A stretch of 64,000 nt of DNA from Homalodisca vitripennis. Taxonomy: Eukaryota; Arthropoda; Insecta; Hemiptera; Cicadellidae. A program made the translations under genes and the position numbers. The notes beneath the pieces are model-generated. The model saw only the letters and a program-made list of their open reading frames with translations. It made no database searches and was not told the DNA's origin. Shown in pieces: positions 34,959-46,873 of the stretch (positions are counted from its first letter, which is position 1; each line of letters begins with the position of its first letter). The stretch is taken from assembly GCF_021130785.1 (NCBI RefSeq), contig NC_060211.1, positions 126,243,001 to 126,307,000 on the forward strand, read 5' to 3'.

Positions 34959-36134
34959 ATGGACAAAGGTCATATCATTCCTGTCGAGTTAATCAGTGTC
35001 TCTGAAGCATTGCTGTCAACAAGTTATCTAATTACAGTAGTTCAGTTTTTATTTGGCATTTTAATGGAATTGTCTGAAAGAGAACGAATTACTCTGTTGA
35101 TGATGCGAGGATATGGCGATCGTCAAAGATCTTATCGGGAAGTTTGTAATTTGTTTAATGACACTTTCCCAGAAAGGAATCCCATAAGTGTTTCAACAAT
35201 ATCAAAAACTATTGAGCGTTTTGAAATGACAGGGAGTGTACGTAATTGGCCAAAGTCGGGTAGGATACAATCTGCAACAGATGAAGAACATGCACTAGAT
35301 GTTTTGCAAACATTTATTGAAGACCCACATACATCGCTCAGAAAAGCTGCACAGCAACATGATATGCACCCTATGTCTGTGAGTAAGATTTTGAAAATTA
35401 ATAAATACAAACCATTTAAAGTTCATTTAGTCCAACAGTTAAGTGAGGATGATTACGACAGAAGAGTTGAGTTTTGTGAACTTGTGATGCGCAAATGTGA
35501 TGACAATAGAGATTTTCTGACCAACATACTATTTTCTGATGAGGCAACTTTTTTCCTAAATGGCAATGTTAACAGGCACAATTGCCGTTACTGGGCTAGT
35601 GAAAACCCACATTGGATTACTGAGTCCCATTCACAGCAACCACAAAAACTGAACGTATGGTGTGGAATTTTAGGTAACAAAATTGTTGGACCCTTTTTCA
35701 TCAATGGAAATTTAAATGCCGAACTTTACTACAATATGCTCCAAAATGAAATAATCCCAGCTATTCAAATTGCATCAGGAGAATACTTTGATAATGTATG
35801 GTTTCAGCAGGATGGTGCTCCACCCCATTATGGGAGACAGGTAAGAGAGTATTTGGATTTAAGGTTTCCTCATAAATGGATTGGCCGAAGAGGAGAAATC
35901 GAATGGCCTCCAAGATCTCCGGATTTGTCACCAATCGATTATTTCCTATGGGGTCATTTAAAATCCAATGTTTATAGAAGAAAGCCTCATAATTTGGAAG
36001 ACCTAAGAAACAGGATTATAGAGGAGATTGCTTTGATAACTGAAGAAATGTTAGGCAACTCTGTCGAATCATTTTACACAAGATTGGCTCATTGTCAAAC
36101 CGTAGAAGGAACACAGTTCGAACAATTGCTTTGA
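34959..36134 (+). CDS. DD41D mariner-like transposase, intact
   Basis: An IS630/Tc1/mariner-superfamily transposase that cuts and pastes the surrounding element at TA. The N-terminal HTH region is ELSERERITLLMMRGYGDRQ to SVSTISKTIERF, followed by a GSVRNWPKSGR linker. Catalytic blocks are NILFSDEATFFLNG, FQQDGAPPHYGRQ and WPPRSPDLSPIDYFLWG. 41 residues separate the second and third Asp, giving DD41D. The ORF allows 391 aa, but the family-like start is the Met at 35064 (MELSERER), giving 356 aa; the extra 35 residues look like leader sequence. No stops or shifts. Confidence 0.95.
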   Translation: MDKGHIIPVELISVSEALLSTSYLITVVQFLFGILMELSERERITLLMMRGYGDRQRSYREVCNLFNDTFPERNPISVSTISKTIERFEMTGSVRNWPKSGRIQSATDEEHALDVLQTFIEDPHTSLRKAAQQHDMHPMSVSKILKINKYKPFKVHLVQQLSEDDYDRRVEFCELVMRKCDDNRDFLTNILFSDEATFFLNGNVNRHNCRYWASENPHWITESHSQQPQKLNVWCGILGNKIVGPFFINGNLNAELYYNMLQNEIIPAIQIASGEYFDNVWFQQDGAPPHYGRQVREYLDLRFPHKWIGRRGEIEWPPRSPDLSPIDYFLWGHLKSNVYRRKPHNLEDLRNRIIEEIALITEEMLGNSVESFYTRLAHCQTVEGTQFEQLL

Positions 36135-36237
36135 CACCAAATGCAGGTAAAACGTTTGTTGTAAGACTTTTCTAACAGCATACATTATTTTTTATTTGTA
36201 ATAAGAAATCAATAACATAAGTATTTCCATAATTGTA

Positions 36238-36681
36238 CTGTAATAAAAACTGGCAAATTTGTGCTAATAGAACCAGCTTAAAATGAAATTTTGGTTTTAT
36301 TTAATTGAACATTTAAAAAAATGCTAAAAAATTAGTGTAACACATTTTGTGGCAAGAACCATGTTAAAATTACATTGTTGAACATCAGTAAATTTTCAAT
36401 ACTAAAAATGCTCTATTTTCTGATAGAATAATTCCCTTGAGATGCGGTTTGTGGCATTCAATTCAGTAAGCTATTACCTTTAAAATTATGTATCACAAGG
36501 TATAGGCTTCCATTAAGAATATTCACGATACCCTCGGCAGGACGTCCCCCGTTGGTGTGACATAACAAAACATTGTTCCATAAAGTAGATGCCCAATCTC
36601 TATCACGATTGTAAGAGGTTTCAAATTTATATTTAAATTATTAAAGGATATATTTGGGTGTTTCCAGACATAATATACACC

Positions 36682-36684
<3 letters not shown>
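36238..36684 (-). repeat. Right long terminal inverted repeat
   Basis: Inverted partner of 34313-34760. Ends in the same GGGTGTATATTATGTCTGG read on the minus strand, followed by TA and the resumed TA microsatellite. Confidence 0.95.
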
Positions 36685-36728
<44 letters not shown>

Positions 36729-36737
<9 letters not shown>

Positions 36738-39229
36738 ACAACTTCACTTAAAAATTAATAAATTAAAAATACATAGAAACTAAAGCTGGTATGGCGCCTA
36801 ACAGTTACTGAAATTTGTCTGTGTACATGAACTATTGTTAATGACTCTTTCTGCAGCTCAGTTAATCTATTACTGAAATGTGTCATCTCACAGATTGCTT
36901 TCTAATATAGAAGGACTAAGCAGAGCACTTGTAATCATTATGTCCATCATAATATTTTCATGTCCCTAAACTGTACTAGGTGGAAAAATTAAGGTTATAA
37001 CTCACCCAACAACAAAAGATGAGATTGTTGTTCCAATCAATGCGTAGGTCAGGATCGCACCCAAATTGCGGAAAAAATATTTCTGTAACAAATATACCCC
37101 CAACTTACACTTATACCAAAACAATAATTTTTATATAAACATAATTTTTTTATTATTTCTACAATACAGAGCTAAACATTAACTTCTAATCTGTTAATTG
37201 GCCTCATAAATGTTTCTCTTTATCATGTCATAAAACTCGTATACTAATTATAACAATTACAACAATGTGACTTACTGTACTCAGCAAATATAAAAATTTT
37301 ACAACACACTATGTTGTGGCTTACATCACAGATAAACTCAGAAAATAATACCATATAGTTTACAGTTTTTATCTTAACGTGTTCAAGTATAACAATGGAA
37401 AGAATCTTTTTCATCATTTAAAGTATAATGTATATTTAAACATGAATATGCATTAAATATATACTGTAATATTATAATTAAAATACACATAAACCTACTG
37501 TGGTAAGATTTTTGAAACAAGAAATTCAATTTAATATTGATTAATATCTATAGTTGGCAAAACAAAAAGATTATAGCAATGATTTGGTGAACTTTTTTCT
37601 AGTCTGAAAACCTAAATTTTCATCAACTCAGAACAACGATTAAAAAACTTTCACTTTTACTTAAAACAAAAAATTATGTTCATGTCATAATAAATTAGTT
37701 GACTTATTTTGTAAAAATTTCAAAATAAACCAATTACTAAGAGGAGCAGGAAAGCGGTACGCCATCTTTGGTAGTAGTTTGAACAAGGGTGACGAATTTC
37801 TCCAGGAGGACCTGATCGGCTGTTTTCGGCGGTTTTTTTTTGAACTGCTGAAACTGTAGACTGGTCGGCATCATGGTGTGTTTCTGGGGTGCGCAAAAGG
37901 CCCTTGAGTGCATGGCAATAGGCCGTTCCATAGAAGAAGATGAGGAGTCTTGAAATTTAAACACAAATACTCTCTAACAAGTGGTTAGGTTGATCAATTA
38001 AATGTGACAAGGGACGACTGAGCGTAGGTCATTCATTCCTTTCCTGCTTGGTTGGATATATCAAGCTTTATTGTACTCATGTAGTGGTGGTTTTTAGATA
38101 TTTCCCTGACATAAACCATGCTGTTGAGCAACCAGCAAATGATTTGATTCTGAAAAATTATATAGCTATATAATACAGATTATCCTATCATAAATTTTGG
38201 AGAACTCTCCTATAACAAGATTCACTTCTGTTACATACAGTTTTGTATAATACTGACATACAGGTTCTTATCGTTAACCATTATCAGGCAAGGTACTGAA
38301 GTGAGAGTAGCACCACACTATGAGTAAATATTGTATATACTGATGTGTCTGCATGGCACCAATACACTGTTAAACATTACACATTTTTTATATTGGTGAG
38401 CTTTTTGCTATCAATGATAACACAACTAAATGTTTTAAGTATCAACAATTGGTTGTTATTATTATTGTTGTTGTTGTTGTTACAGTTTTATGTATCATTA
38501 ATTGCACAGACCTGCTATTCTTTCAATAAATAAGAATTAAAATGATGTATGGGTGCATTGAATCTTATAGATTCAAATAAGGAATAACATAAATACAAGA
38601 AATGGTTGTCCAGGTAAATATACTATTTTTATTTGTTCCCAGCTAGGTTTTTTGTTTTGTTATTTCACAGTAATAAAATAAACATCAGGTACTCAGATGT
38701 TCCGTTACATTATTTTTGTTTGTGAATGGCAGTCAGTTGTGTTTTTGTTCACTTCAGAGCTTGAAATAAATGTTAATAAAATATTTTTATTATTTATTAG
38801 TTTAGATTTATTTATCTAAGAAATGTACCAATAATGTATGAAAATATATTTCAGAATAACAATTAGTGTAATAATGAACTGCACACAGGACTGCCTGACG
38901 CTATATATAACTCCAGCCACCGGATGTAAGCGCTGAACTTTTTTGCCACCCACAATGTGTCAACCTTTTCAGTGACGTTTAAAAGTGTCCATGTCATCTC
39001 TGGATGGTAAAGAGATGGGATTCGGTACTGGAAGCTGGACTTCAGCAGTGTACCAAAATAGCTGAGCCCAGAGTTCTCATGGCTGAATTCGTCATAAGAC
39101 TTCTTTCTTAGATATTGATTAATGGGCTGCTAACCAATGACACTTGGCTAAAAATATTCGATCTCAGTTAATGACAAGGCAACAGTTCACTCACGCTCAC
39201 TTACTCTTATCTCACTAATTGTCCATTCA
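36729..39229. other. Intron sequence around the 37006-37082 exon; one unexplained ORF
   Basis: Apart from the exon, this is AT-rich. At 37737-37964 (minus) a G+C-richer 75-codon frame reads SLQFQQFKKKPPKTADQVLL near its C-terminal end. It may be a scrap of a processed gene or of a retroelement gag, but I cannot place it. A more GC-balanced stretch at 38880-39110 is also unidentified. Confidence 0.35.
37006..37082 (-). CDS. SLC9A6/7/9: NHE6/7/9 exon: YFFRNLGAILTYALIGTTIS
   Basis: A 77-nt exon between TTGTTACAG and GTGAGT. It encodes KYFFRNLGAILTYAL and IGTTISSFVV, one helix of the exchanger core; the family form is [20 protein letters not shown]. Phase 0 entry and phase 2 exit fit the flanking exons. 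Confidence 0.95.
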
Positions 39230-39259
39230 TAGTACCCTTAAAAACACTTAAATATGTCA

Positions 39260-39562
39260 TCACTTCAAGTAAAGTCGATAGCTGATAAATGGTGGATGAC
39301 TGTATCGAATGCACATGAATATTGCAACATCCTTAGAAAGGCAAATGTCACATAAACGAGATACATGACTGTTATCAAATACCAGTAAATTTTCAATATG
39401 TGTATTATTGGATGCACTACTCCAGTGAGTAAATTCATATTTCATAAAATGTATTAGCGTCATGTGACCTTTACCAGCTTCCTCTTGACAATTTAGAATA
39501 ACTGTATTCAAACTTCCAATAAGTAAGGAATCTAAGAAAAATGCTTCAAAAACCCTAAACAC
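39260..39562 (-). pseudogene. Possible pogo/Tigger-like DDE fragment
   Basis: A 100-codon minus frame includes HIENLLVFDNSHVSRLCDI and then SHPPFISYRL. This resembles the LLxxDNHxSHxS....PPHxSHxLQPLD stretch of pogo-type DDE domains, with the central motif eroded. No ends or target duplication found. Confidence 0.4.
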
Positions 39563-41564
39563 GATTTAACTCAAAACTATTTTCAATTATTCTATAATTA
39601 TTTTCAAATTTCATGGACATGTGTGCTCCTCTAATTTAAATATCATACAGAAAATTTAATTACTATCAAAAAGTGTTTATTGGAATGAATCTTAACTAAT
39701 TGCCACGTTGCTATAAACACCATCGACAGTCATAATGAAACATCATCCACATGAAATAAAACTTTTGAGTACAGTGATATTTTTGTGACATTACACTAGA
39801 AATATATTTTTAGTTCATCATTTTAAGGAAAATACCTTCGTTAATAACAAGATAGAATACAATGTAAACCACTGTACTCAAGTGTCACAACTTTCAATGA
39901 TGTATAAAAAATAAATATATCATCATAAACATTTTCGCTACCACCATTTTTACACTTTTACTTCACTTATTACATTCTCATAATACACTCACAAAGCTAA
40001 ATGATAATACAACAAATATTATCAACACAATGAGCAAAAAAACTTAAAAGGACCTATCAAACCTTCACCATTGATTCATTGATGACTAGTCCCAAGAATG
40101 CAGGATCGCCAGTAACATGTTACTCCACTGTTCATGCTACTAATTTGCCCTGATTGCTCAAACTTGCATTGAAACAATTGAAAACACGTGGTCTTCACAT
40201 ATACTTACACATGGGAAGGCAGGCAAAGGCATAATTTACCTGTGCATGTCAATTACAGCCAATTACTACATTATCACTATTGCTTTTTCGTGTGGTTACA
40301 TGCCTTAAGAATAATTACTTATAGAAACCAGGCAAACAATTATTAGTACTTCTCTGACTGGAAGGTCAAAGAGGCAAACAAAAAAGTATCCAATGTTTGA
40401 AACATTTATGTGAAAATAAACACTATAAAAACCTTATTCAATACACAACACAGCAGGAATATCACAGTAAACAATGGTGTTTGGCTTCGGGAAAACAAAA
40501 TATGTACCTAACAACTAGAACATTTTCGCTTTATACCATAGTTATTTGTACATGATTATATTTACAACCTTTTTGAATTTATTTCATTAATACAACCTAA
40601 AATTGTAATTTGTAAGGAAACAATTTAACAATTTTAATAAAATCTTACATTTAATTAGAGAACCGTTATTAAGTTATCTAAAGTAAACTATTGTGGAATG
40701 GCTTTAAAACATTATTAAAATCTAGTAACTTCAAAGACTGAAACTATATTACTTATATTATATAATTTGCCAACTCTAAATATAATGCTATCCAATTTCA
40801 TGGACCAACTGTTCCCAAGTAGAGGTCACAATAATTTTCACAGAATTTGTCACTTAAAAAGTAGGACATGGTAAGATTGTTTACAACCCTCTTTTTCTAT
40901 TTAGGTCAACAATATTTTTTCCAAGAATTCTCCAAAATTCAAACATAACATAGTGACATCAGTGCAACCCTACAATCAACACTTACAAAGGTAGAATTGT
41001 TCTGAAATTAGATAATATTTTGTCATAAGCGACTTAACTTGAACCACAGATCAATTACAAAACTTTGAGAACCACCCCTTTTATACTAATGATCTAACCT
41101 CCTATTCCAACCACAGCAAATTTCAAGAAATGATTAGATGGGCTGAAAACCATTTAAAATGCCTGTTTTTATCACGGAATTAAGAATGACAAACTAGTAC
41201 AAAAATGGTGTGAAGGTTGAGGTGGAAAAATTGTCTGAAACAGAGGATAAAATATGGGTACAAGGGACTTTATTTAGGGATAAATAGCCAGGGATGAATT
41301 ATTGAATGTTGGAGAGATGAAGTAAACAAATATAGACTCATGTAATTATTGTGATCAAAAACTTGCATTGAAACATATATATATATATATATATATAATA
41401 TATTTATATATATATATATATATATACATATATATTTTTATTGTACCAAAGGGTTTATCAGCTAGGGCCAAAAAATTATGTACTGATAGTGCAGATTATC
41501 AAAATTAATCTAGAAAAACTTGGAAATGCATTCGTCAAAAGAAAATATCCTTCAAAATTAATAG
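39563..41564. other. Intron sequence with a (TA)n run
   Basis: AT-rich with nothing coding. TA microsatellite at about 41374-41437. Confidence 0.6.
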
Positions 41565-42640
41565 ACATAGACATAGACATAGACCCATAGACATAGATAT
41601 TTTATTTGTACAAAACGTTCTTTACATGTTTTTTTTTACAATAGTGAACTGGGTACATTGTCAGAATATTTATACAATACATACTAAAGCCTTATAGTAA
41701 TTTTATTATGTTACAATAAAATTTAGTCAGAAAAATAAACAAACACTTGATTTTTATTTAGAATTAACTAAGGAGGTTTAGCTGTAGTTCATATCTATTT
41801 CATATATCAGCTTTGTCAATAAGAATACAGTACCAACCTTTAATTCATTTTAAATTTTTCTATGGTCATTGACTTAAATGTTAAGGGTAGGTTATTGTAC
41901 AATACCAACCCCGAATACAAGGGCTTTTTTCATAGAATGGTTGAGCGATGGAGGGGTATTCTAAAATTAGCGTTATTTCGAGTGCTTGTTATAATTATTG
42001 TTGAAATCTTTAGATCTTCTATTAGTTGGTCCTTTGCTTAAATGGATATAAACCAACAACTCATATATGTACAAACTGGTTAAAGTTAATATTTTTTTAT
42101 TTCTAAACAATGATTTCGCGAAAGGTGCTCGAAATGAGAATTTGTCATTATTCGGTAATTCTTTTTTTGTAATCTGAAAACTGCTTTAATGCCAGGACGC
42201 TAGACCCCATAACACAATCCCATAACTAAGAATTGATTCCACATAACCATGGTAAACAGATTTTAGAACGTCAAATGAAACATTTTCTCTTAGTGCAAAA
42301 ATATAAAAGAAATGGATCTTAGTTTTGACAGAAGGTCATTTAGATGAGCTTTCCATTTAAAATTACTATCAATTTTAATTCCCAAAGAATTTATGTGAGT
42401 CAACTAAATTTGGGAAGTTAAAATTGCCATTTTTATTATTTCTAATACCAAATTTTATTACTTGGGTTTTATCTATATTAAGTTTTAAACCATTGGAATG
42501 AAACCAAGAATCCAAATCATCCATCACTTCTGAAAGAGGTGATTATTAGTTCTTCACTAGTAGAGCTTTTGATAATAGCTGTTGTGTCATCAGCAAGATA
42601 ATATTAAATCTTTGGGTAATAGATCTAGGAAGATCGTTTA
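41565..42640 (-). mobile_element. Decayed jockey/CR1-type LINE, 3' part
   Basis: Minus-strand remnants in order: SEVMDDLDSWFHSNGLKLNI and DKTQVIKFG (about 42440-42530), then YHGYVESILSYGIVLWG (about 42205-42260), then LASWH and KKILTLTSLYIYELL (about 42025-42110). These follow the catalytic box in non-LTR reverse transcriptases. The 3' end carries a short tandem tail, (TCTATG)n, at about 41565-41600. Multiple stops. Confidence 0.8.
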
Positions 42641-42789
42641 TAAAGATTAAAAGAATATAAAATAATCAAATTAAAACCCTAAAATTAAAAAATGTTCATT
42701 AAAATCCAAAAATAATGATGATGTAAAAATTTATAAAACAAAATATTTTCCTGGTTTTATATAAAAACAAACAATATTCTAAGGAACGG

Positions 42790-43390
42790 ACACAAAAAAT
42801 TTTCTTGAATCTTCACCAATTACTAAAAACTTATTTTCAAAAAACCAACCCAGGCTCTTGACTAGTGTTATTTCGTATAGAAATACCAACCTGAAAAATC
42901 TTCTGGTACGGCCCAAATTGCCACTACTGACATTCAAAATTCAGAAAAGAAGAAAAGTTTTAAGTGTCAACCCTGTTAAAGACAAACGATGTAAGACTTG
43001 CAAAAATTATAAAATCGTCTCATCAAATTTTTTTACCAGTTAGTAAAACAAAGAAAATTTACCCTATTAGAGGAGAAATTAATTGCAAAAGCAAAAAATG
43101 TAATTTATCAATTAAAATGTAAAAATTGGGTGCAATGGATTATGTTGGATTGACAACCAATCCATTGCACATAAGAATGAATAAATCATCGTTGTTCGTC
43201 TAAAACAGGATGAAAAATTGGGTTTCACAACACGCATTAGGCCACAAAACAAAATTTTGAACAATGTCTATCATTGAAAGGTATTTGCAAAGTACCAGAA
43301 GATGGAAAAACAAAATTTACTTAGAAAATTTAGAACAGGCACATCAGTTAATATTTTAAAATCAAAAGTACCCCTTTGGTCTGAATAAAA
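42790..43390 (+). pseudogene. Penelope-like element, GIY-YIG endonuclease end
   Basis: Plus-strand fragments are SVISYRNTNLKNLLVRPKLP and KRCKTCKNYKIVSSNFF (42858-43043), then IYPIRGEINCKSKN and MDYVGLTTNPLHIRMN (about 43065-43180), then WVSQHALGHKTKF (about 43215-43255). The CxxC knuckle followed by a GIY-YIG-type YVG core and a conserved RMN(N)H-like helix is the C-terminal endonuclease of Penelope-like retroelements. Frameshifts make it inactive. No reverse-transcriptase part was seen. Confidence 0.75.
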
Positions 43391-43669
43391 GATGAAATGA
43401 TCAATTGTTTTTTGTTATTATAAATTTTTTCTAAATTATTTTTCTAAATCTTTCTCTGTTCATGATATTTCTCTTTGGTGTTAATCACATCTTCAAAAAT
43501 TCCTGTTTATTTATTTATTTATGCAAATGTTTGTTTATTTACTTGTGTAAATTTTGTTGCTGTGTTATTTTTGTTTTATACTTTTTATTATACCTTTTAT
43601 ATACCTTTTTGAAAACGGCAAAGCCAGAAATATTAAAGGAAATTTAAACTAAGAAGTCTAATTTGTTAT

Positions 43670-43672
<3 letters not shown>

Positions 43673-43732
<60 letters not shown>

Positions 43733-43838
43733 GCTATTACTTACTCCATATTATAGGGTCATCTTTATGTTAGAATAATTAATAGTGAACTAAAACCCTT
43801 TTCTTTTTAAAAAAAGTTTTAGTTCACTATTAATTATT
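43673..43838. repeat. (TA)n run and 23-bp perfect hairpin
   Basis: A TA microsatellite runs to about 43731. At 43774-43796 a 23-base arm containing AATAGTGAACTAAAAC pairs perfectly with 43816-43838 across a 19-base loop. It lies just past the Penelope-like remnant. Confidence 0.9.
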
Positions 43839-44108
43839 ATTATATTATATATATATATGAACATTATATTATCAGTAGAGGCATCTTTTGTTGGTCATTT
43901 GCTTTCATTTACATGTACTAAAACGTTGAACATATAAATTTAAACACTGTCATATTTTGTATCATATAGTTTTTAGTTTTAAATCAAACATAACATTTTT
44001 ACGAACTTTATTATTGATATATTTTCCATGTTGTCTAGAACTTCCAGCATAGTAAAGATATGCAAAGAGAATAAAGAATATATGATAAATATATTAAAAT
44101 GTACTAAC

Positions 44109-44186
44109 CCTTTTCAAAGAGTAGCCTGCATGAAAGATTATTGGTGGGAGTATAATGTTAAAGAAGATTTCTGGATCAAATGTTGC
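44109..44186 (-). CDS. SLC9A6/7/9: NHE6/7/9 exon: [18 protein letters not shown]
   Basis: A 78-nt exon, acceptor TTGTTACAG, donor GTTAGT. It encodes [20 protein letters not shown] and GYSLKR, the helix that in surface exchangers forms part of the amiloride-sensitive transport path (FFxxLLPPI). Phase 0 at both ends. It is the most N-terminal exon I could find; about 130-150 upstream residues are expected, and no exon for them is visible between 44.2 and 51 kb. Confidence 0.95.
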
Positions 44187-45807
44187 CTGTAACAAAAAAA
44201 AAACAAACAATGAGTTACTGAAATTAAATGTTTGCGATGATACACACACTACAATAAAAATAAAACCTTATTAAATCATCTACATAAAAATATCTAATTA
44301 CTAATGTATTACAATAAAATTAAAAGTAACCTGTAATAAAACTGTTTAGAGATTTTATTTACTATTTTTGAATTCAGTAAAACACTCTGAACCACTTAAA
44401 CATTAGTTACATACATTAGTATAACATTAGTTAAATGTAACAAGTTACTAACATTAGTTAGTAATGTATTATTAGCTAGCAGTACAAGTTAGGTTCCATA
44501 TCAAGTACAGTTGAATGAGTGTGTAGATAGTATAAACTACAACAATCTACATGTCACTGGTACATTATCAAGTGAAAGTAATGTCAGGTCATTGATCTCT
44601 GACTCATTAGTATAAAGAAGATCTATTTTCTTCTATCATCACTACTGTGCTGGTCATGTTATATACCTTTAATTTTCATTTAAGAAAATACACTCTCATT
44701 TTCAAATTTATATACAGGTTTCACTTGCTGAGTGTTGGTGAAACTTATCACTTGTGGGGCTAGAAAAATTACATTTCTGTCCGTCCGTCTATAATTTTGT
44801 AAAGGTTTCATGTTAACTCGATAGCTCTGTCACATTAAATTATGATACATAGCATTGTTAAGTTGTGATTATAGTAGTTAATTTCCATGCATACACACAC
44901 ATGCGCACACAGGCTCACGCATATTCTTATTTTAAAAAGTGTAATTTGGGATGTAAAATACCCAAGTATTAATGACTCAGTGTAAATACTCAATTTTCAT
45001 AAAAACCCGAGTATTTTCAATTTTAATTTAAAATCTACTTTTGAGTAAGTTCAACCTTGGGACTTTGTACAGAAACTCTTTATCTGAGTTGTTATCAAGT
45101 TATTAAAAATTAACAGAAATAATAATTGGAACAGCAGTTAGGTTAAAAGATTGGGAAATAGAAAAAAATACTTTTAGAAATGAACAATGCACTTTGATTA
45201 TTTATATGAAAATTCATAAATTCAATTTGCTCTATAATTAAAAACGCTGAAACATCTTCCACGTGTATTTAAACTATAATTAAGCCTATCCTTACTATGG
45301 AAGTAGCAGACACCCTCTCCTCTCACATCTTAGTTGCTATTTTCAAATTTGAAGCTTTAATTTAAGTATTATAACCTAGTTGAACTCGTGTTAGCATTGT
45401 CTACCACTCAAGGAGCTGGAAAGTTTCATTTCTGTCTCTCTGTCTGTCCACATAATATCTCAAAAACGAACTGATCTATAGACTTGAAATTGCAAGAAGC
45501 TTCTTTTATATATTAGCAACAATGAGTTTGATGATGGTGCATGCCACTCCATGGGATTTGGTTGAGCGTTAGCTAATATTTTTACATTGGTCTAATGGGT
45601 TTTCATGATAGCAATGAGAAAATAGCAGAATAAATAAATTTGTAAACAACTCAGAACAAGTATATGAGATTTTAATATGTTACATTTTATTCAAAGAGTA
45701 AAGAGAGAAAAATAATAGAATGAAAAGTCAATGTTCAAAGTCAGTGATAAGCATTCATTTCAGAGCTTTCTTGTTTTGTAGTAACCTTCCTAGCTCACCA
45801 AAATTTT
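44187..45807. other. Intron or upstream sequence with dispersed repeats
   Basis: AT-rich. Segments at 44760-44860 (TTCTGTCCGTCCGTCT) and 45395-45600 (GTCTCTCTGTCTGTCCAC followed by ATATCTCAAAAACGA) resemble each other and 30800-31140. No gene. Confidence 0.45.
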
Positions 45808-45896
45808 TATTATTTTAACACTACTATGAAATCTACTTATTATTTTAACACTACTATGAAAGTACTTATTATTTTAACACTACTATGAAACCTACT
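45808..45896 (+). repeat. Three tandem copies of a ~30-bp unit
   Basis: TATTTTAACACTACTATGAA occurs at 45811, 45841 and 45870, with unit lengths of 30 and 29 bp and few differences. A G+C-richer segment follows at 45900-46330. Confidence 0.9.
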
Positions 45897-46137
45897 TTAA
45901 CGAATCCACTGCTGCTGTTGCCTTTCGACGTTAGTGCAATTCGTTTGCGTTAGGTTTTCCCGTCGCATATGTCTGAGAGCTTCGTTTTAAGCTGTAGCAT
46001 GTAGGGCAAGTTTGTTATTTACTGTTCATCCTGTAGACGTTACTTGCCATTTCAGTTGGTATTATTATATTGCGAGTGAAGTGTTGTTTTGTGTATTCCA
46101 ACCTTTGCTTGCAATTTTATTTTTTCTGTTATTGTGA

Positions 46138-46320
46138 TGGAGGGTGTTCCTGGAATATGGAATATCTAGAGGCATCTGTTAGTAGAGGACTATTATGATG
46201 AAAAAGCTGAGTCAGAGGGTAGCAGTGGCGATTATGACAGTGACATGAACGAAGCCTAAATGGATGGAGACAGTGATCCAAGCAACCAATCCAGTGATGA
46301 TGCTGATGTGAATGTATATG
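46138..46320 (+). pseudogene. Acidic ORF remnant, possibly transposase N-terminus
   Basis: After an apparent leader, a frame starts MEGVPGIWNI. It is interrupted by TAG, then by a TAA after an acidic, serine-rich stretch EKAESEGSSGDYDSDMNEA, and it ends DSDPSNQSSDDADVNV. Composition resembles piggyBac N-terminal tails. No catalytic domain or TTAA ends were found, so assignment is weak. Confidence 0.3.
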
Positions 46321-46764
46321 TATGTATATATTCATTAAATTTGTATAAACGGTAATAGTCTAATTTAATTTCAATTGTTCTGCCTGGATCTTTATTGAAA
46401 TTATATATATATATATATATTATGCTATATTATAGCATTCCATTAAAAGAATGTGCTGATTGATGTTTCAATGTTATATTATTTTTAATTTTTTTAAATG
46501 AATTAAAAAATGTCTTTATTAGAGTCTTTATTACCCTAAAAAAAATAAAAATTTTAAAAATAATAATAACTTTTTTTAATAAATAATATATTACTAGGAA
46601 AGGCATGAAAAATGTACCAAACAAATGTAGACCAGTTAAAAGGCTACAGCAGCAGTGTTATCAAGCACAAAACATGTGAATAATAAATAAAATGTGTTAC
46701 ATTTAACTAAAATTATTTCACATTGAAAAAAATTTAATTTATTGTTTTATGTACACTGTTTTAG

Positions 46765-46873
46765 GAAATGCAATCAAAGGAAATAATTTAACTGCGAAAC
46801 ATTTACAAAGAGAGGATATAAATGTGAGGACAATCAATAAAGTCAGCAAATACCAGCTTGACCTGGTAAAGAG
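46765..46873 (+). CDS. Exon-like segment, unassigned
   Basis: Lies between a TTTTAG acceptor-like site and a GAG/GTGAGT donor-like site. It is open in one frame (KGNNLTAKHLQREDINVRTI). I recognise no family. Could be an exon of an unknown gene or transposon, or chance. Confidence 0.2.

Larger units (their letters stand above)
34313..36684 (+). mobile_element. DD41D mariner-like element with ~450-bp inverted arms
   Basis: Starts CAGGGTGTATATTATGTC and ends with the exact inverse, flanked by TA. The two arms are nearly identical over ~447 bp each. Between them is a single intact transposase gene. Near-identical arms and an unbroken ORF mark it as a very recent arrival and possibly still mobile. 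Confidence 0.96.
6216..44186 (-). other. SLC9A6/7/9: Na+/H+ exchanger gene (NHE6/7/9 class), partial gene span
   Basis: Nine minus-strand exons with compatible splice phases encode about 380 contiguous residues of an endosomal/Golgi-type Na+(K+)/H+ exchanger. It belongs to the NHE6/7/9 class rather than NHE8 or the plasma-membrane class, judging by [23 protein letters not shown] and [10 protein letters not shown]. In insects this class is, as I recall, represented by Nhe3. Such proteins exchange luminal H+ for cytosolic Na+ or K+ and set organelle pH. The N-terminus and most of the cytoplasmic tail are not in the window. Every intron holds transposon debris except the 463-bp AT-AC intron. Confidence 0.93.
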
